The notes under the pieces are model-generated. The model was not told where the DNA came from and did not search any database. It worked only from the letters and a program-made list of their open reading frames with translations. The position numbers and the translations under genes are program-made. A stretch of DNA of 64,000 nt from Pyricularia pennisetigena (lineage: Eukaryota > Ascomycota > Sordariomycetes > Magnaporthales > Pyriculariaceae). Location: NCBI RefSeq assembly GCF_004337985.1, contig NC_043742.1, positions 978,176 through 1,042,175 of the forward strand. Reading direction: 5' to 3'. Shown here piece after piece: positions 34,345 through 46,392 of the stretch (within the stretch, counting starts at the first letter, position 1; each line of letters begins with the position of its first letter).

Positions 34345-36041
34345 CTAAGCCTTCAGCTCCTTCATCATCCAGGTCAGGAGGTCGACCTTTGTGACAACAG
34401 CCACGGGCTTGGACACTTCGCCGCTCTTCTCGGTGACGATGGCAGCGCTGTTCCATTCGAGGAACTTGCTGAGCACGTCGAGGGGGGTGTTCATGGTGAT
34501 CTCGACAAAGTTGCGCTTCTTGCGGCCGTGCGCGGACGAGTTCATGGCCGCGCCTTCAACATCGCGAGGATCCGTGATAACCTCGTCAAGCCGGCCAAAG
34601 TCGAACATGACATCGCTGACGGGACTGTTGGTCTTGACGCGGCCGCGAGAAACGTAGCTTAGCATGTTTCCGAGCGTGACCAGTCCGACGAGCTTGTTGT
34701 CGCGCACCACAGGCAGCTGGTCAAAGCCCTTGTCGCGCATCGTCTCAATAGCCTCGGAGCACTTGCTGTCTGCAAGCACCGACGTCACGGGCTTGAGGCG
34801 CAGTGACCGAACCGTCGCTCCACCGTAGGGGTTGCTGGCCCTTCGCGTCCGGGACTTGTGCATAGCCTGGGCTTCGGCAACTGCAGGGCTGTCGAGCGTG
34901 TCACCATCCACGCTGCTGTCGGGAGTGGGAGGCAGGAGGTCGTTCGCGGCCAGCCAGTCATCGTCAGCAAACTTGGAGAGGTAGCTGCGGATGCTGTCCG
35001 GGAGAACGACAACCACAACGTCGTCCTCGCCCAGATTCAGATCCTTGACGGCCCGAACCATGGCCGCCATGGCCGAACCCGATGAGCCTCCGACGAGCAA
35101 GCCCTCCTCGGCGATCAAACGGCGAGCGTACATGAATGACTCGCGGTCTTCAGTCTTGTACCACTTGTCTACCAACTCGCGGTCCAGAACCTCGGGGATG
35201 AAGTCGTAGCCGATACCCTCGACTTTGTACGGCTCGTTGAGTCCATTTTCGTTCAAGTTTTCGGGCAAGGCAAGAATACTGCCGATGGGATCCGCGGCGA
35301 TGACCTTGACCGTCTTTGAGTGTTTCCTCAGTCCCCTTGCGAGGCCAGAGATGGTGCCACCCGTGCCAGCGCCTGCAACCACGGCGGTGATCTTTCCGCC
35401 GGTCTGAGCCCAGATTTCCTCTGCCGTTCCGTACTCGTGTGCAAGCGGGTTGTTAGGGTTCGAGTACTGGTCAAGGATGTGCGAGTTGGGGATCTCCTTG
35501 AGCAGGCGTTTTGCCACCCCGATGTGCGATTCGGGAGCGTCCCAGGCTGCTTGTGTGGGTGTTCGAATGATAGTGGCACCGAGAGCCTTGAGAACCGAAA
35601 CCTTTTCGGCCGACATCTTCTCGGGAAGCGTGATGATGGTTTTGTAGCCCTTGACGGCGCCGACGAGGGCCAGGCCGATACCGCTATCGGTAGTTAGCGC
35701 CATGTCGCGTGGCAGCTGGCTAAGGAACAGGGACCGGAAGCGGTCAGGACTTACGTGTTGCCGCTTGTGGGCTCAATCAGTGTATCGCCGGGCTTGATCC
35801 TGCCTTCCTTTTCGGCCTCCTCGATCATGCGCAGAGCTATCCTGTCCTTGACGCTGCCACCCGTGTTCATAAGCTCCAATTTCCCGAAGACCTGAGCCTT
35901 GATCCCCAGCGACTGTGGAATCTTGTTGAGCCGCACCAAGGGCGTGTTTCCGATGAGGTCGGTGGCCGACTCAGTCACACTCTGTGCGCCCCGCGCGGCC
36001 ATGGTGTTGGCAGCCATCCTTGAGATTTTTGTGTCGACCAC
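34345..36041 (-). CDS. CYS4: Cystathionine beta-synthase
   Basis: Two exons, 36041-35755 and 35683-34345, giving 541 aa; the intron has gtaagt, a gctaac branch site and tag. A second start at residue 9 or 14 is possible. It condenses serine and homocysteine to cystathionine in transsulfuration and needs pyridoxal phosphate. The PLP lysine is K65 in GGSVKDRIA; the substrate loop PTSGNTGIGLA crosses the splice junction; the phosphate loop is [10 protein letters not shown] (200-209). Two C-terminal CBS domains follow (about 387-447 and 453-541), the regulatory module of the eukaryotic enzyme. There is no N-terminal haem-binding extension, as in other fungi. Confidence 0.93.
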
Positions 36042-37699
36042 GATTGAGTGGCAGTGTACGATTATCTTGTTTGGTCGGATGATTCGATTGCTGGGAAAGA
36101 TGGGATTACTTTGGGGGTGTCTTTGGCAGCTCTTTTTTCACAGCCGTCTAGACTGGTCAGCAAAGAAATTCAAGGCTGAGGGGATGTCGAAAAATTAACT
36201 ATGCGAAATGCAAATGTAGGTAGAGAAAAAAAAAAAAAAAAAAAAATCAAGCCATGTCCATTCCAATGGATCCTGAGTACGTAACTGGTACCTCTTTGGT
36301 AACTGGCCTTTTCTACCAGAAATTTGCCCCGCGTCGCGACCAAAGCCGAAGCTAACCTGGCAGCTGCCCCGCTTGCCCTCGGCTCAGATTCGCCGCTTTG
36401 TCAGTTGATTGAAAATAGTCTGTCAATCACGTGCTACGATTGTGCAATTCAATCTCGTCGTGCTCAGCGCCAGGTTATTTTGCACGATTCTGACCTGCCC
36501 CACCTCACCTAGCTTGCCCAGACTTGCCAGGGACCAGTCAAGACATTGAGAAAATTTCACAACAGAATGCACCCAAGTATCCCAAATGTGTACAGATTTC
36601 CGTAGTCATATGGCGGTGATGCTTTGTCTCCTACCGACAGGGCTTTCTTGCCGGAACCATGGAGGTTGACAAATTGATTGCCACATAATCAAATGCGTAT
36701 AATGTGCTCTGGTAGTCGCCAGAGTCATTCAGCCCAACCAGAAAAACAGTAATGTGCGATACGATATTCTAGACCAGCAATTTGGTCGAAGAGTTCTCAA
36801 CCATTCCTGCCATCTTGTAGACGCATAATCTTCATGCATTTCCATTGGTTATGACGAAAATGAATCTAAAAACAACAAGGCGGCGAATATCCCAGGACTC
36901 CTCCACGCAATCATCTTCAATTGAATCACGCAAACGGATGCTGTATTACTGGCTGCGTCGAGGGGTGGTGAGTAGTCAAGGGTATTGTATGCAAATTTTC
37001 TACGTGGCTGTGTCATTCCTCATCACTGGCTCTGCACCGCTTGTCGTCAATACGTCAGACTAGCGGCGCCACATTGGTGGGTATAATACGGATATGTTTT
37101 GCTTCGTACGAAAAAAATGAGCAAAAAATAGCAAACATGCGTTTTTTATTCAGGGTGGGGCCATATATCGCAAAGGTCCATCCGCTCTATGGATTGAGGG
37201 TTGTAAGTCGACTATTATGGCTTGGTTCAAAAGGTAGCGGATAAAGCTAGGGATTAGGATGGAGAGGCAACATCTTTGATATTAGTATTTGATTGAAGTA
37301 TAACGATGCTCGTGATAATTACCCCAACGATTCTTTCCTCCTTCAATGTTAGATCGCTAAACCTGCTTCTTCATCAGGCAATATCCCTTTTTGACCATAA
37401 TTGGGCACCATGTCTGAAGACAGGCAAGGTAGGGCAATCACCAAAGATTTTTCGAGGCCAAGTTCACTTATAGCCAGCGGATAGCGCATAGATCATAGAT
37501 CCTATGCTGATATAGATTAACTTGACTCCAGCTCCTAAAATCCTGTTCTTTTACGTGCGTAACACACAGTCACCTGCTTTTTTCATGGTAGCATATGCCA
37601 TCTTGTGCCTTTTGCACACTTAGCAAGCCCAGTGTGTCAAGATCTGCTCCTCGATTCTCTTTGGGTCATTGGTAATGATTACCAATGTACTGATATTTT
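36042..37699. other. Intergenic region upstream of CYS4
   Basis: Contains the CYS4 promoter, an A tract at about 36,226-36,246, and otherwise unremarkable DNA. Small open frames at 36,845 and 37,041 lack recognisable features. Confidence 0.4.
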
Positions 37700-38607
37700 G
37701 ATTATAGACGGTCCAGAAGCTGGGCCTACACAGGTTGGCTAGTGTTTTTAGCCTGTTGTTCACATCTGGATTTGCATTGCGAATCTTCTGTTCTTTCGGC
37801 TACACTCACGCCAATACTTTCATCGCTGCACAGTTCATTATTTATGCCACCGCGTGACTATTCTTCAACCCTTTCTGACAGGAGCTCCTTGCGGGGCTCC
37901 GGGCAAGGCCAGGTTGATTAATTCTTATCCCAAAATCAAAAGTCCAATTCTCGAGCTCGCAAACTTCCACCTACTCGGTCGCATCCTCTACTACAGTACA
38001 TTCCGTACCTTTTGCCAATACACCCGGGCCGCGTGCTGTCAACATTTCTCTTCTGTTCATGCATAGTCGGCACGCTCATTGAAACTCAATGACACCTAAA
38101 AAAACAGCCAAGTACGTTGCGGAGGGCCATGAGTTGATGAAAGCTTCCTTGATTCTGCATATTTGATTTGTTGCCATCTTTGTCGGCCTGGCTGGGTTTG
38201 TCCATCACCGTTGCCTGAACCGTGGGATCCGCAATCGCAAAGGCACGATCCCTCTCGTCACGCTCTATGTCAGCATGGGTTTCATCACAGCCAGGACCGT
38301 ATTTAGAGCTGTGGAACACTTTGCATTCGAGGATCTAACAGGCACCGCTTCCGATGCCTGTCCGCAGGCGCGTGACACTCCGGCGGTCGTGTTATACGAG
38401 TGGTGCTTTTGTGTCTTCGAGGCGACCTTTATGCTGTCAGCCATTGCTGTCTTCAACCTCTTCTATCCGGGTCGGTTCCTGTCGTCAGACAACAAGATCT
38501 ACCTGGCGCAATATGGGCAGACTGAGCTTGAGGGGCCCGGCTGGAGTGACAAACATTCGTTTACAATGACAGTTTGTGACCCATTCGACCTCGCGAGTTG
38601 CTTTTGA
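37700..38607 (+). pseudogene. RTA1-like membrane exporter, broken
   Basis: A decayed member of the RTA1-like family (seven-helix fungal membrane proteins linked to lipid or drug export). Pieces occur in order but in different frames: SGFALRIFCSFGYTHANTF, then LANFHLLGRILYY, then in the next frame YIPYLLPIHPGRVLSTF, then AEGHELMKASLILHI, an in-frame TGA at 38,164-38,166, then FVAIFVGLAGFVHHRCLN and the long open end from 38,275 (TARTVFRAVEHF, LYEWCFCVFEATFMLS, YPGRF, DNKIYLAQYG). There are at least two frameshifts (near 37,990 and 38,085) and two in-frame stops, the other a TGA near 37,856. The N-terminal helices are not recognisable. Confidence 0.8.
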
Positions 38608-39131
38608 TCGCACGCCTGGGGCCAGTGGAAGGAGCCTTTGGGAAGATAACGGGTTAAGTCTCCCGGTAGACGAGGGCGAGGCCCGTGGTTCGCAGGCTTA
38701 ACTTGAACCGCTTTGTACTTCCAGTTGCTTCTGGGACTAGTATGCCGGCCCCGGAATTAAGAACACCGTTCAATGGTTTTACTGCCGTTTGTTTTCCCCT
38801 TTGTCAGTTGTGACCATGGAAACTGCAGCTGAAAACAAAGACGAAAAAGCCACCAACAGGATGCAGTCTCCTTCTTTGTTATTGGCATGGTCTATGAATT
38901 GTTCATTCGTCTGATAGATTCACCTTCTTTGTTCTAGCAGGATAGTGAATCGCATTATATTTAGAGACTGAGAGCCCCGATATATCCTATGATTGTTTAC
39001 AGAGAGTGTTAGTTTCGGAGACCTGATAAGTTACCAACTCAAAACATATCACGAGTTAGCTCTTTATGGTGGCGGCCACATATATTCAAAAAGCATCTCA
39101 CGGATATCGCAACACTTTGCCAAGCGCAGCC
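38608..39131. other. Spacer before the unrecognised gene
   Basis: No recognisable feature. An open frame reaches back to an ATG at 39,066 in frame with the next gene, and another frame starts at 38,993. Confidence 0.35.
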
Positions 39132-39860
39132 ATGCATACCTATACTCAACTCCCCACAAGCCTTCCTTGCGAGGTCGTTGCGGCCCTTCAACCCGAGTGT
39201 CGGCCAAAGATTGGCCAAGCACGGCGTCATCAAGTCTTGGCTGCCTCTGTAGGGCTCCCACACCATCCAAGCCCGCTTTCACTAGGCCGCGTCGGTGCTC
39301 TGCTTCAATGGCCGGCGCTGAAGGAAGAGTTCTCCTGCATTGCCCGAGCTGTCGTCACCGACCAAGCTGGTGTGATCGGCATGCAGGCTCCCGAATTCCA
39401 CGTTGTTCTTGCCATTTTGCTTCCCGGGCTGGCTGTCAAACCTGGCATGAATCTGCCAACCTTGCAACACCTCTTTGACAAAGCTACTCAAGATAACGCC
39501 TGCAGCAACATCAGCAGTGAGGTTGACAGGAATGATGGCTACCACAATGACGCCGCTACGCTGTGGAGATATGGACTGAAAGTCTGTTTGGAAACGGCAA
39601 AAGAGCCAACTGAAAACGCAGATTTGAGCGCTATCTACGCACAGTCAATTCTTGGCTTACTGCTACGGATAAGGCACAAAGATGACTACAAGCATATGGT
39701 TCACTGGGTTCGAGATGCGGACTTGTTCACCCAGGTCTGGGTATTCTTTTGTACGCTGGCGTTTATGCAATTCACGGAGCTGGAGGCTGCCTACGAGCGA
39801 TTGAGTCTTGCGGCGAAGATGCGGTTTAAGATGGCCAGCCTTTTGAGGAGGAATTATTAG
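39132..39860 (+). CDS. Hypothetical protein, family not recognised
   Basis: Single open exon, 242 aa from the ATG at 39,132 (purine at -3), or 264 aa from 39,066. The codon use is coding-like, especially the second half (SILGLLLRIRHKDDYKHMVHW, then LFTQVWVFFCTLAFMQF and LEAAYERLSLAAKMRF). The hydrophobic parts look like amphipathic or buried helices; there is no clear signal peptide. I do not recognise a domain. An upstream exon is possible, since the N-terminal 40 residues are less convincing and another frame is open there. It lies beside a pseudogene and repeats. Confidence 0.5.
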   Translation: MHTYTQLPTSLPCEVVAALQPECRPKIGQARRHQVLAASVGLPHHPSPLSLGRVGALLQWPALKEEFSCIARAVVTDQAGVIGMQAPEFHVVLAILLPGLAVKPGMNLPTLQHLFDKATQDNACSNISSEVDRNDGYHNDAATLWRYGLKVCLETAKEPTENADLSAIYAQSILGLLLRIRHKDDYKHMVHWVRDADLFTQVWVFFCTLAFMQFTELEAAYERLSLAAKMRFKMASLLRRNY

Positions 39861-40500
39861 CATATGTGGGTTTAGAAAGTTTCCTTAGTAGTTTAGTGGA
39901 TTACGTGAATTGGAAAATTCCACGGGTTCTTCGATGAAGTCAGATTTGCCGCTAAGTCATGCAGAGTGATCTTATGGGTCCAGAAACCATCATCCCACAA
40001 GAGCTTAACTTTATCAGCCAGCTGATCAAGAATGACGCGAGCAAGAAATAATTAATCGGATGCAAGTAAGACGTAAAATTTTTTGGGGCGAATCCCTAGC
40101 CTTAGAGGTCTGGTCTCTGCTGATAACATCTGCCATCATCGCTGCCATGACTCTGCTATCAAAGTTTCGAGAAAACGCACAAGTGGCGCCATGTGTAGTT
40201 TGCTACAGTAGGTGATTAATAACTACCAATATATCTCACTCACTGATGCAAAAGGAATAGACTGGCTGCAAATGACTAGACTCTACTTCAGATTGAACCA
40301 AATCCAAGTCTCACTCGTGTCGCTTATGATCCTCAAAAAACGGCTGCAAGCTTGCGGAGTATAAGCCAGAATGCTCTGGTTTCACTGTGGTAGGCTATGC
40401 TTTAACCAGGCCTGCTAAAAAGGATGACAGAGCAACAATATCTGGATTTCGCCGGCAAAAACAAGAACGGCTACCATCTTTGGTGGCTGAGATGCTATCT
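39861..40500. other. Intergenic, nothing recognised
   Basis: No gene or repeat visible between the hypothetical gene and the tRNA. Confidence 0.4.
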
Positions 40501-40605
40501 CGACAACGACAGGATTCGAACCTGTGCGACCGAAGTCATATGATTACTAATCATCATCATGTGATGGGTTCGAGTCATACCCTTTAACCACTCAGGCACG
40601 TTGCC
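40501..40605 (-). tRNA. tRNA-Ser (anticodon CGA) with intron
   Basis: The minus strand folds as a class II tRNA. The acceptor stem pairs GGCAACG with CGTTGTC; the D arm is CCTGAGTGGTTAAAGG; the anticodon stem pairs TATGA with TCATA; the loop is CTCGAA..A with anticodon CGA (40,572-40,570). The intron of 24 nt (40,568-40,545) sits one base after the anticodon, the standard place. A long variable arm GAC-TTCG-GTC identifies serine, and the T arm is ACAGG-TTCGAAT-CCTGT. It reads UCG codons. The 3' CCA is not encoded, as usual in eukaryotes. Confidence 0.92.
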
Positions 40606-40730
40606 CTTTGGATTGTTAAGTAACGTGACCTGCCGCATAGTCTATGATTGTGATAGTCTGCAGGAACATCGAAACTGTCAGCTTTTCCCACACGGTAGTT
40701 AGTAACTTGGCGTTCCAGAGGTAAGTAGAT

Positions 40731-40790
40731 AGGTGGGCAGGTAGGTGGGCAGGTAGGTGGGTAGGAAGGTGGGTAGGAAGGTGGGTAGGT
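40731..40790. repeat. 12 bp minisatellite, five copies
   Basis: Exactly 60 bp made of five units of the form aggtgggcaggt or aggtgggtagga, directly downstream of preceding ggtaagtagat sequence. No coding role visible. Confidence 0.9.
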
Positions 40791-40993
40791 ACGCAAGGCA
40801 GTTTCGTGCGTCGCATTCGAGTATTTTAAGACATCATACTTTTGGCCGTGCTGACAGTGTTTTGTTCTTTATCCCTACAAGCGTTCACCCAGCTTCCACA
40901 CGTCAGTTGTCGTCGAAAGAAGCTTTGAGACGAACTCTGTGAATGAAGGCGAGCCAACCAATGGCCGCAATCGAGGCGTGATTGATACTTGCG

Positions 40994-41134
40994 ATGCCGG
41001 GTGAACTAACTGTCCGATTTGCCGGGTTTAAGTTCACGGGTGTTGCAACGTTGATTGGACCAGTATTAGTCGTGGTAGGCGTTTCGATTCTCGGCGTCCT
41101 CCGGGCGATGGCGATGGGCAAGGGTATGTGGTGA
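40994..41134 (+). CDS. Possible 46-residue single-helix membrane microprotein
   Basis: A short frame starting MPGELTVRFAGFKFTG with one strongly hydrophobic helix (GVATLIGPVLVVVGVSILGV) and a short basic end. It has an ATG and an upstream stop in frame. It could equally be a fragment of a lost membrane protein or chance. Nothing supports expression. Confidence 0.2.
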   Translation: MPGELTVRFAGFKFTGVATLIGPVLVVVGVSILGVLRAMAMGKGMW

Positions 41135-42696
41135 ATTGATGCTTTTCACCGAACTGTGTTTGCAGTTTGCGGATATATTTCTCCCTCAAACTCCCTCAAG
41201 TAGTATAGACGCTGCTGACAGTCCCATTACGAAGCATTAGCTTGGTGATTGAGAGAGCATCAACGCCCTAGACGTTGACTCATCCATCCAGACCAACGTT
41301 TCTGCCTTTGCTCATATCAAACTAGTGCTTTTGCTTGCTTTGTTGACGAGGCAGTCTAGGCACTTCGTCGGTGTGCAGCATAAGATGCAGGGAAACCAAA
41401 TTGATATAGCGTACTTTGTGGTTATGCGTTCAAAAGGAATTATCCGCTCAGCGATTTGACTTGCATACCTTGGCAATTCAGCTTCCGCGCAGCCATGAGC
41501 GTTTTTTTATTTAATTTTTTGTATTGACCATTTGTAAAACGTTAGTACCCCATTGCAGATATCAATCACAGTTGGCACGTGCTGCCACCGCGCTAAGATA
41601 GATGATGTAGATCGCATTCTCTTCTCTGGATCCGAAGATGGGTTAGGTGAGGTGCCCATAGTCAGAGTACCGGCCCAAGTGGGTTCTCGGTTCGCGACCT
41701 GGACCGGATTTGGTCCACTGCAGCGCGCACCGACCGTATAGCAGAGCAGAGATGGATACTAACGAGGATAAGGTACCGGGAAAACGGACTCAGGTCAGGT
41801 GATCGGGAATCATTATCGGCCGTCGAACCCCGCAGTCATCAGTAAGCTAGCTACTGGGCGGGCCTGGCTACACCTCCCCTGACTTTCCTCAGCTTCACTC
41901 AAATCGCTTGCTAGGTCTGGTCTAGTCCACAAGCGTAGGTCTAGACTAGGCTAGTACCTGAGGTACCTTACTAGATACCTACCACGCTAGCTTCTTTAGC
42001 CGACTTTCGGGCTCCATTGCACCTTTTTTTTATTTTTATTTTTATTTTTTATTTTTCATTTACCCCCGTGGGGCGCTTTACGCAAGAGGTCATGTCACGT
42101 CACAACGCTTCAACGACTTTCTGTGACCACGAAGCGACTGTGCACAGTCCACTGTTCGACAAGGGTCCCTTTGATATCACGAATCGCCTGATCCTAGCAT
42201 GGCAGTGGCCTCCCGAACCTACATCACGTCAAAACGAAGCCCGAGTCAAGCCAGCGCCCCTGCGACTTCCTTATCCCTCTTCGAAATTTATTTCAAGTCA
42301 TTGGCTCTCGTCCTTCAAGAGCCTTTCTGACAGCCTTTTGTCGGGCTTTGAAAAGCATCACGGTGATTGATCATCACGTTTCCGGTCTGTTTGGTCGCTG
42401 GACTGGCGTGTTGCGAGATCAGGTTTCTGGGACTCTTTTTACTGTTTTTAGCTGCTCCAACGGCGGCCACATTCCGCGGGGCCCCGCTTCGGCTCGATCC
42501 CCCGGCAGATTGTATCAGCAGTCACACACACACACACACTTTCGCAGAGAGCGCGCGCACTCACACAGATTGCCATCTCCGACGCTGGCCGACAACGCGC
42601 AGTTACTTTGGCCTCCTCGATAGGCTCGTCATTTTCTCGGCGTTTGTCTTGGCATACTTCCGGTGATTGTCCCCGGCCCCTCGGCCTTTGGTAAAC
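41135..42696. other. Long upstream region of the Zn2Cys6 gene
   Basis: Contains a T-rich run with ttttta units (42,025-42,055), a CA microsatellite at about 42,523-42,538, and pyrimidine-rich leader-like sequence. Open frames at 42,017 and 42,348 lack recognisable protein features. The final part is probably the 5' leader of the regulator. Confidence 0.4.
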
Positions 42697-45652
42697 ATGA
42701 CCGAAGCCATGCCCCAGTCCGGGTCAGATGCCGGGTCAGGCCCCGGCGCCCACCCTGGCGGTGTTCGAAAGAAGTTCGCAACACCCCCAGCGAAGCTTGC
42801 CTGTCTTGCGTGGTAAGTTACCCTACTTTGGGATAATCACAGTCGAGCGAATTGACATTCTAATCCCTATCGGCCCTGTTCCTGCATCTGTCTGCTTGTG
42901 ATGGGATCCCGCATTCGCATCTTGTCCCTCGTCTGCTCAGCCACGCATTCCTCTCCCTTTTTCATGTCCCAGTCATGACTGATATCCCTTCAGCAGAGCT
43001 TCGCGAACTAGATGCAACGGTGGCCGCCCATGTGCCAGTGTACGTCAGCGCTTGCCATTGGATGCTTCAATCAAGCCCTGTTGATTTATGGACTGACGGG
43101 CTGACGGGCGCATAGTGTCAGTCCAAAGGCCGAGAATGCGTTTACATGCCCAGCAAGCGTGGCGGCGCCCGTGTGCGCAAGAAGCCAAAGCAGAATTCCG
43201 AATCCGCGGCGCAACAGCAATCTCTCCCCGAGGTACCTGAAATACCTCAGGAGCGTAAGTCGACCCAGGCGAGGCTGCATTTGTTGCCTTCTGCAGCATG
43301 ATCGACTGACGAAATTTGTGCGGTATAGCCATCTCCATCGAGCGCTATATTGATCCGGGCGCTGGTCTCAAGCAGCTCGGTGACTATTACCCAGACAGTG
43401 ATTTGATCTTTGATAGCTTGTTCATGAACGACGCATCAAGTTACTTGGCAAATGAAACCGGCCTGGGTCCGTCGCCACAGCCTCCAGTGCCGACAGTGCC
43501 AATGGTTCGCACGTATAAGGACAACGTGTCAATGTATGTCCCACATAATGACTTCATACTGGACTAACTAGCGAGATGTCACTGTTAACCGCAATGTCAG
43601 ACTCAATGCCTATTACGTTTATATACATCCTTACTTTCCCATTCTTCCCCCACCAACCACAACCCCCTTGGACAACCCTGTGGCGAGGTTTCAAAACCAG
43701 CCATCAGACTTTGAAGGCGATTTCGAACCGACGTCCGCCATAGCGCTCGCCATCTCCGCGGTGCTAGCTCTTATACCATGCGCCAATGATATTAATCACG
43801 CCACCCCGGAATCGCTGCGCTTCCGTCGAACGTATGCGCAACTCATGGCGCAGAGCGCGATCGAGCACATCGAGGAGGAGGATGAGATTCCAGAATCATC
43901 CACTATACCTCAGGAGGCCCTGTCCTACGAAGCACCGCCTTCTCCGCCGACCCGATCATTGTTTCACCCCGATTTGCCTCAGGAATTAGAAAACATCATC
44001 GCGCTGGATATATTGAGTGTCTACGAATATGGCCAACGAGGAAACCTGAGGAAGATGCAGAGTCGCGCAGGCCAAGCCTTCTTCGACGCGATGGCTCTCA
44101 ACCTTCACAACTGCACTGAGGAGGACCGCTTTTCAGAAGCTCGGAGGAGGGTGTGGTGGATGACGGTGTGTTACAGCAGCCTCGGAGATTCCCGTTACTT
44201 TTCTCTGTTCCTCGACTGACCCAGCTCTTTGTAGTATATATGTATCTGCCAGGGCTCGATCGTCAGCAACACGGTACGTTTTGAACATTTGTTATTTCGG
44301 CTCCTCCAAGTCACTCATTTCCGCCTAGATTTTGCTCGAAGGCACGCCACTAACGACAATTTTTAGAAGCCAACATTTGCGCCATTCGCGTCAAGCTTCA
44401 CGGCGAAATTCCCTGTCATCCTATCGGATCCCGAGGTATGCTCAGTGATCACCACCTCCCCCCCCATGACACCGCTGACGCCCTAACCAACACTTCCTCA
44501 GGCTTTCCCTACTTTTGTGCAAGCTCAACAGGCCATTCTATCTGCCACACAATTTGTGATAGACCTCAACAAGACACTCAAGGATAACGGAGACATGTCG
44601 AGAATATACCAACGAATGCAGGAGCTGGAAACAATGCTTGAGACCTTGATCCTACAGTCCGAAGCTTTCGCGACGCGGCCAATGACAACAACGACAGTCA
44701 ACACTGCAGAGGAGCTGGTGGGACACACCCTGAGGTGCATGTCACGCATCAAACTCAACAGCGCCAGGATCAAAGTCCACCGTTACTGTGCATTTTTTGA
44801 TCTTCCTGTTTTTACTGGAAAACACTGCGATCTCAAGTCCAAGAACGGAAACGATGCGAACCAGGAACCTCGTCGATGGCACACATGTTCCTGCAGTCCC
44901 TGGGCTCCCACGCCTTCCACAACGTCGGTTACATCTCCAGCCGATAGTGCCAGTCAGGCCAACATGTCGCCAGCTGCCAGTTCGATGCAGGGGTCCATGC
45001 CATCCCCCAGATCCGAGGTCGGCGTCAGCACGCCGGGTTCGGTCATGACTACGTGCCCTTTCAGCAGTCACGAATCCGCAAAGATCTGTCTCCGGTCTGC
45101 GCTCAATATCGCCGCCGATTTCGACAGGATGCCGTACCCGAACCCGTCAGCATTGCCTCCGTTCCCTAGCAACCACGGCGCGGCTCCAGGGGCCGTGGGG
45201 AACGGAAACGCTAGTGACAGCCCCGTCTTCTACCTATCCCCGACCTCGACCATCGTTGCGCCACGGACCATGCCATCATTTGCTTGCTGCGCCATGCAGT
45301 GCGCCTACTCTCTGCTCATGGTGCACGAAAAGACCAAGGCGCTATATCCATACTCGTACCCGGGGCCAGCAAACGTCGAGTCCATGAACGCAGATAGGGC
45401 TAACGGCGGGCCACTAGTCAGCAACCTGCTTGTCAGGCTCCAGCAGGGTTTGATGAGCATTCTTGGCACGCTGGAGAACTATGGAACTGCTTTTGAGGCG
45501 CTGGGCGGCATGCGAGGTAAGCATTGGCAATTCACCGTTGAGCAGTCGAGGAGCCTTTCCAAATTAGAAAGGATCGTTGCTGACATGCGTTTTAACCCTT
45601 TACAGATCAAATACGGAACGCTATTGAGCCGACTATGGCATTGCAGTACTGA
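42697..45652 (+). CDS. Zn2Cys6 fungal transcription factor
   Basis: Nine exons: 42697-42812, 42994-43039, 43116-43254, 43329-43533, 43601-44165, 44235-44273, 44367-44435, 44502-45516, 45606-45652, giving 746 aa. Introns split the zinc cluster, which when joined is C36-x2-C39-x6-C46-x5-C52-x2-C55-x6-C62, the exact Gal4-type spacing, followed by a basic linker. The middle domain is of the fungal-specific regulator type (AYYVYIHPYFPILPPP, RRRVWWMTYICICQGSIVSNT, ARIKVHRYCAFFDLPVF, then KICLRSALNIAADF). The last exon gives the family-like end RDQIRNAIEPTMALQY. A second ATG is at codon 5. It is a nuclear DNA-binding regulator; its target pathway cannot be read from the sequence. Residues around 45,000 are Ser/Pro-rich and less certain. 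Confidence 0.88.
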
Positions 45653-46392
45653 GAGCTAGCAGAAGAACTGCGGGGTATGGAAGTCTTGGCCTGCAAATCA
45701 AACTTGAATTCCTCAGGCGGGAGTGGGGAAGATGCAGATTCCCAAACAAAAGGCCTTGCGAGCATTTTTCCCGCTGACAATTCCTCAGTTACTTGGACTC
45801 ATTATGGGTGAATATTTAGGTTTGATGTTTTGTTTCGGGCTCCGGAGATGACAGGTTAGTTAGTGTACAAAGCTGGGCGAAAAGATGGAGTTGGTGAGGC
45901 AAAGAGAAAAAAAGAGAGAGATATATCTGGGATTTCCGATCTTGTTTGTTTGGTCTTCATCCATTGTTTACTACTTCTTTGTTATTTTGCAGGACCATTT
46001 TGATGTGACGATAGTTTAGATTTCTCAGCTCAATTGCTTGCGCAGATTATCATGTTATGCGCGTATCGGCTGGAAGACCGGACTAACTATGTGGACCTTG
46101 CGTCATGTTGACAATCCGTTCACAGCTGAAAGAGCCGTCTACATATGTGTGATTTCAGGCGAATGGGGGTGCTAAAACGAGCCGAACAGTCTGTTCTGCT
46201 GATCTGGGAGACTTTGTTTAGCCGATGCAGTTGGGTAAAAAAAAAAAGTCCGGAAACTTAAAAGGGATGATTTGTTAACGGCCGCAACTGAGCGCAACGC
46301 TTGGCGTGTGCAGCCTGCGGGGGGTTGAGGCCCCAACCAACCCCCCGCGGTTCCTGCACTGCTGCACCTGACGCTTCCCAACGACCGCCCCA
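45653..46392. other. Convergent intergenic region
   Basis: Lies between the ends of the Zn2Cys6 gene and the minus-strand coiled-coil gene. No other gene; a short A tract at about 46,237. Confidence 0.4.
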
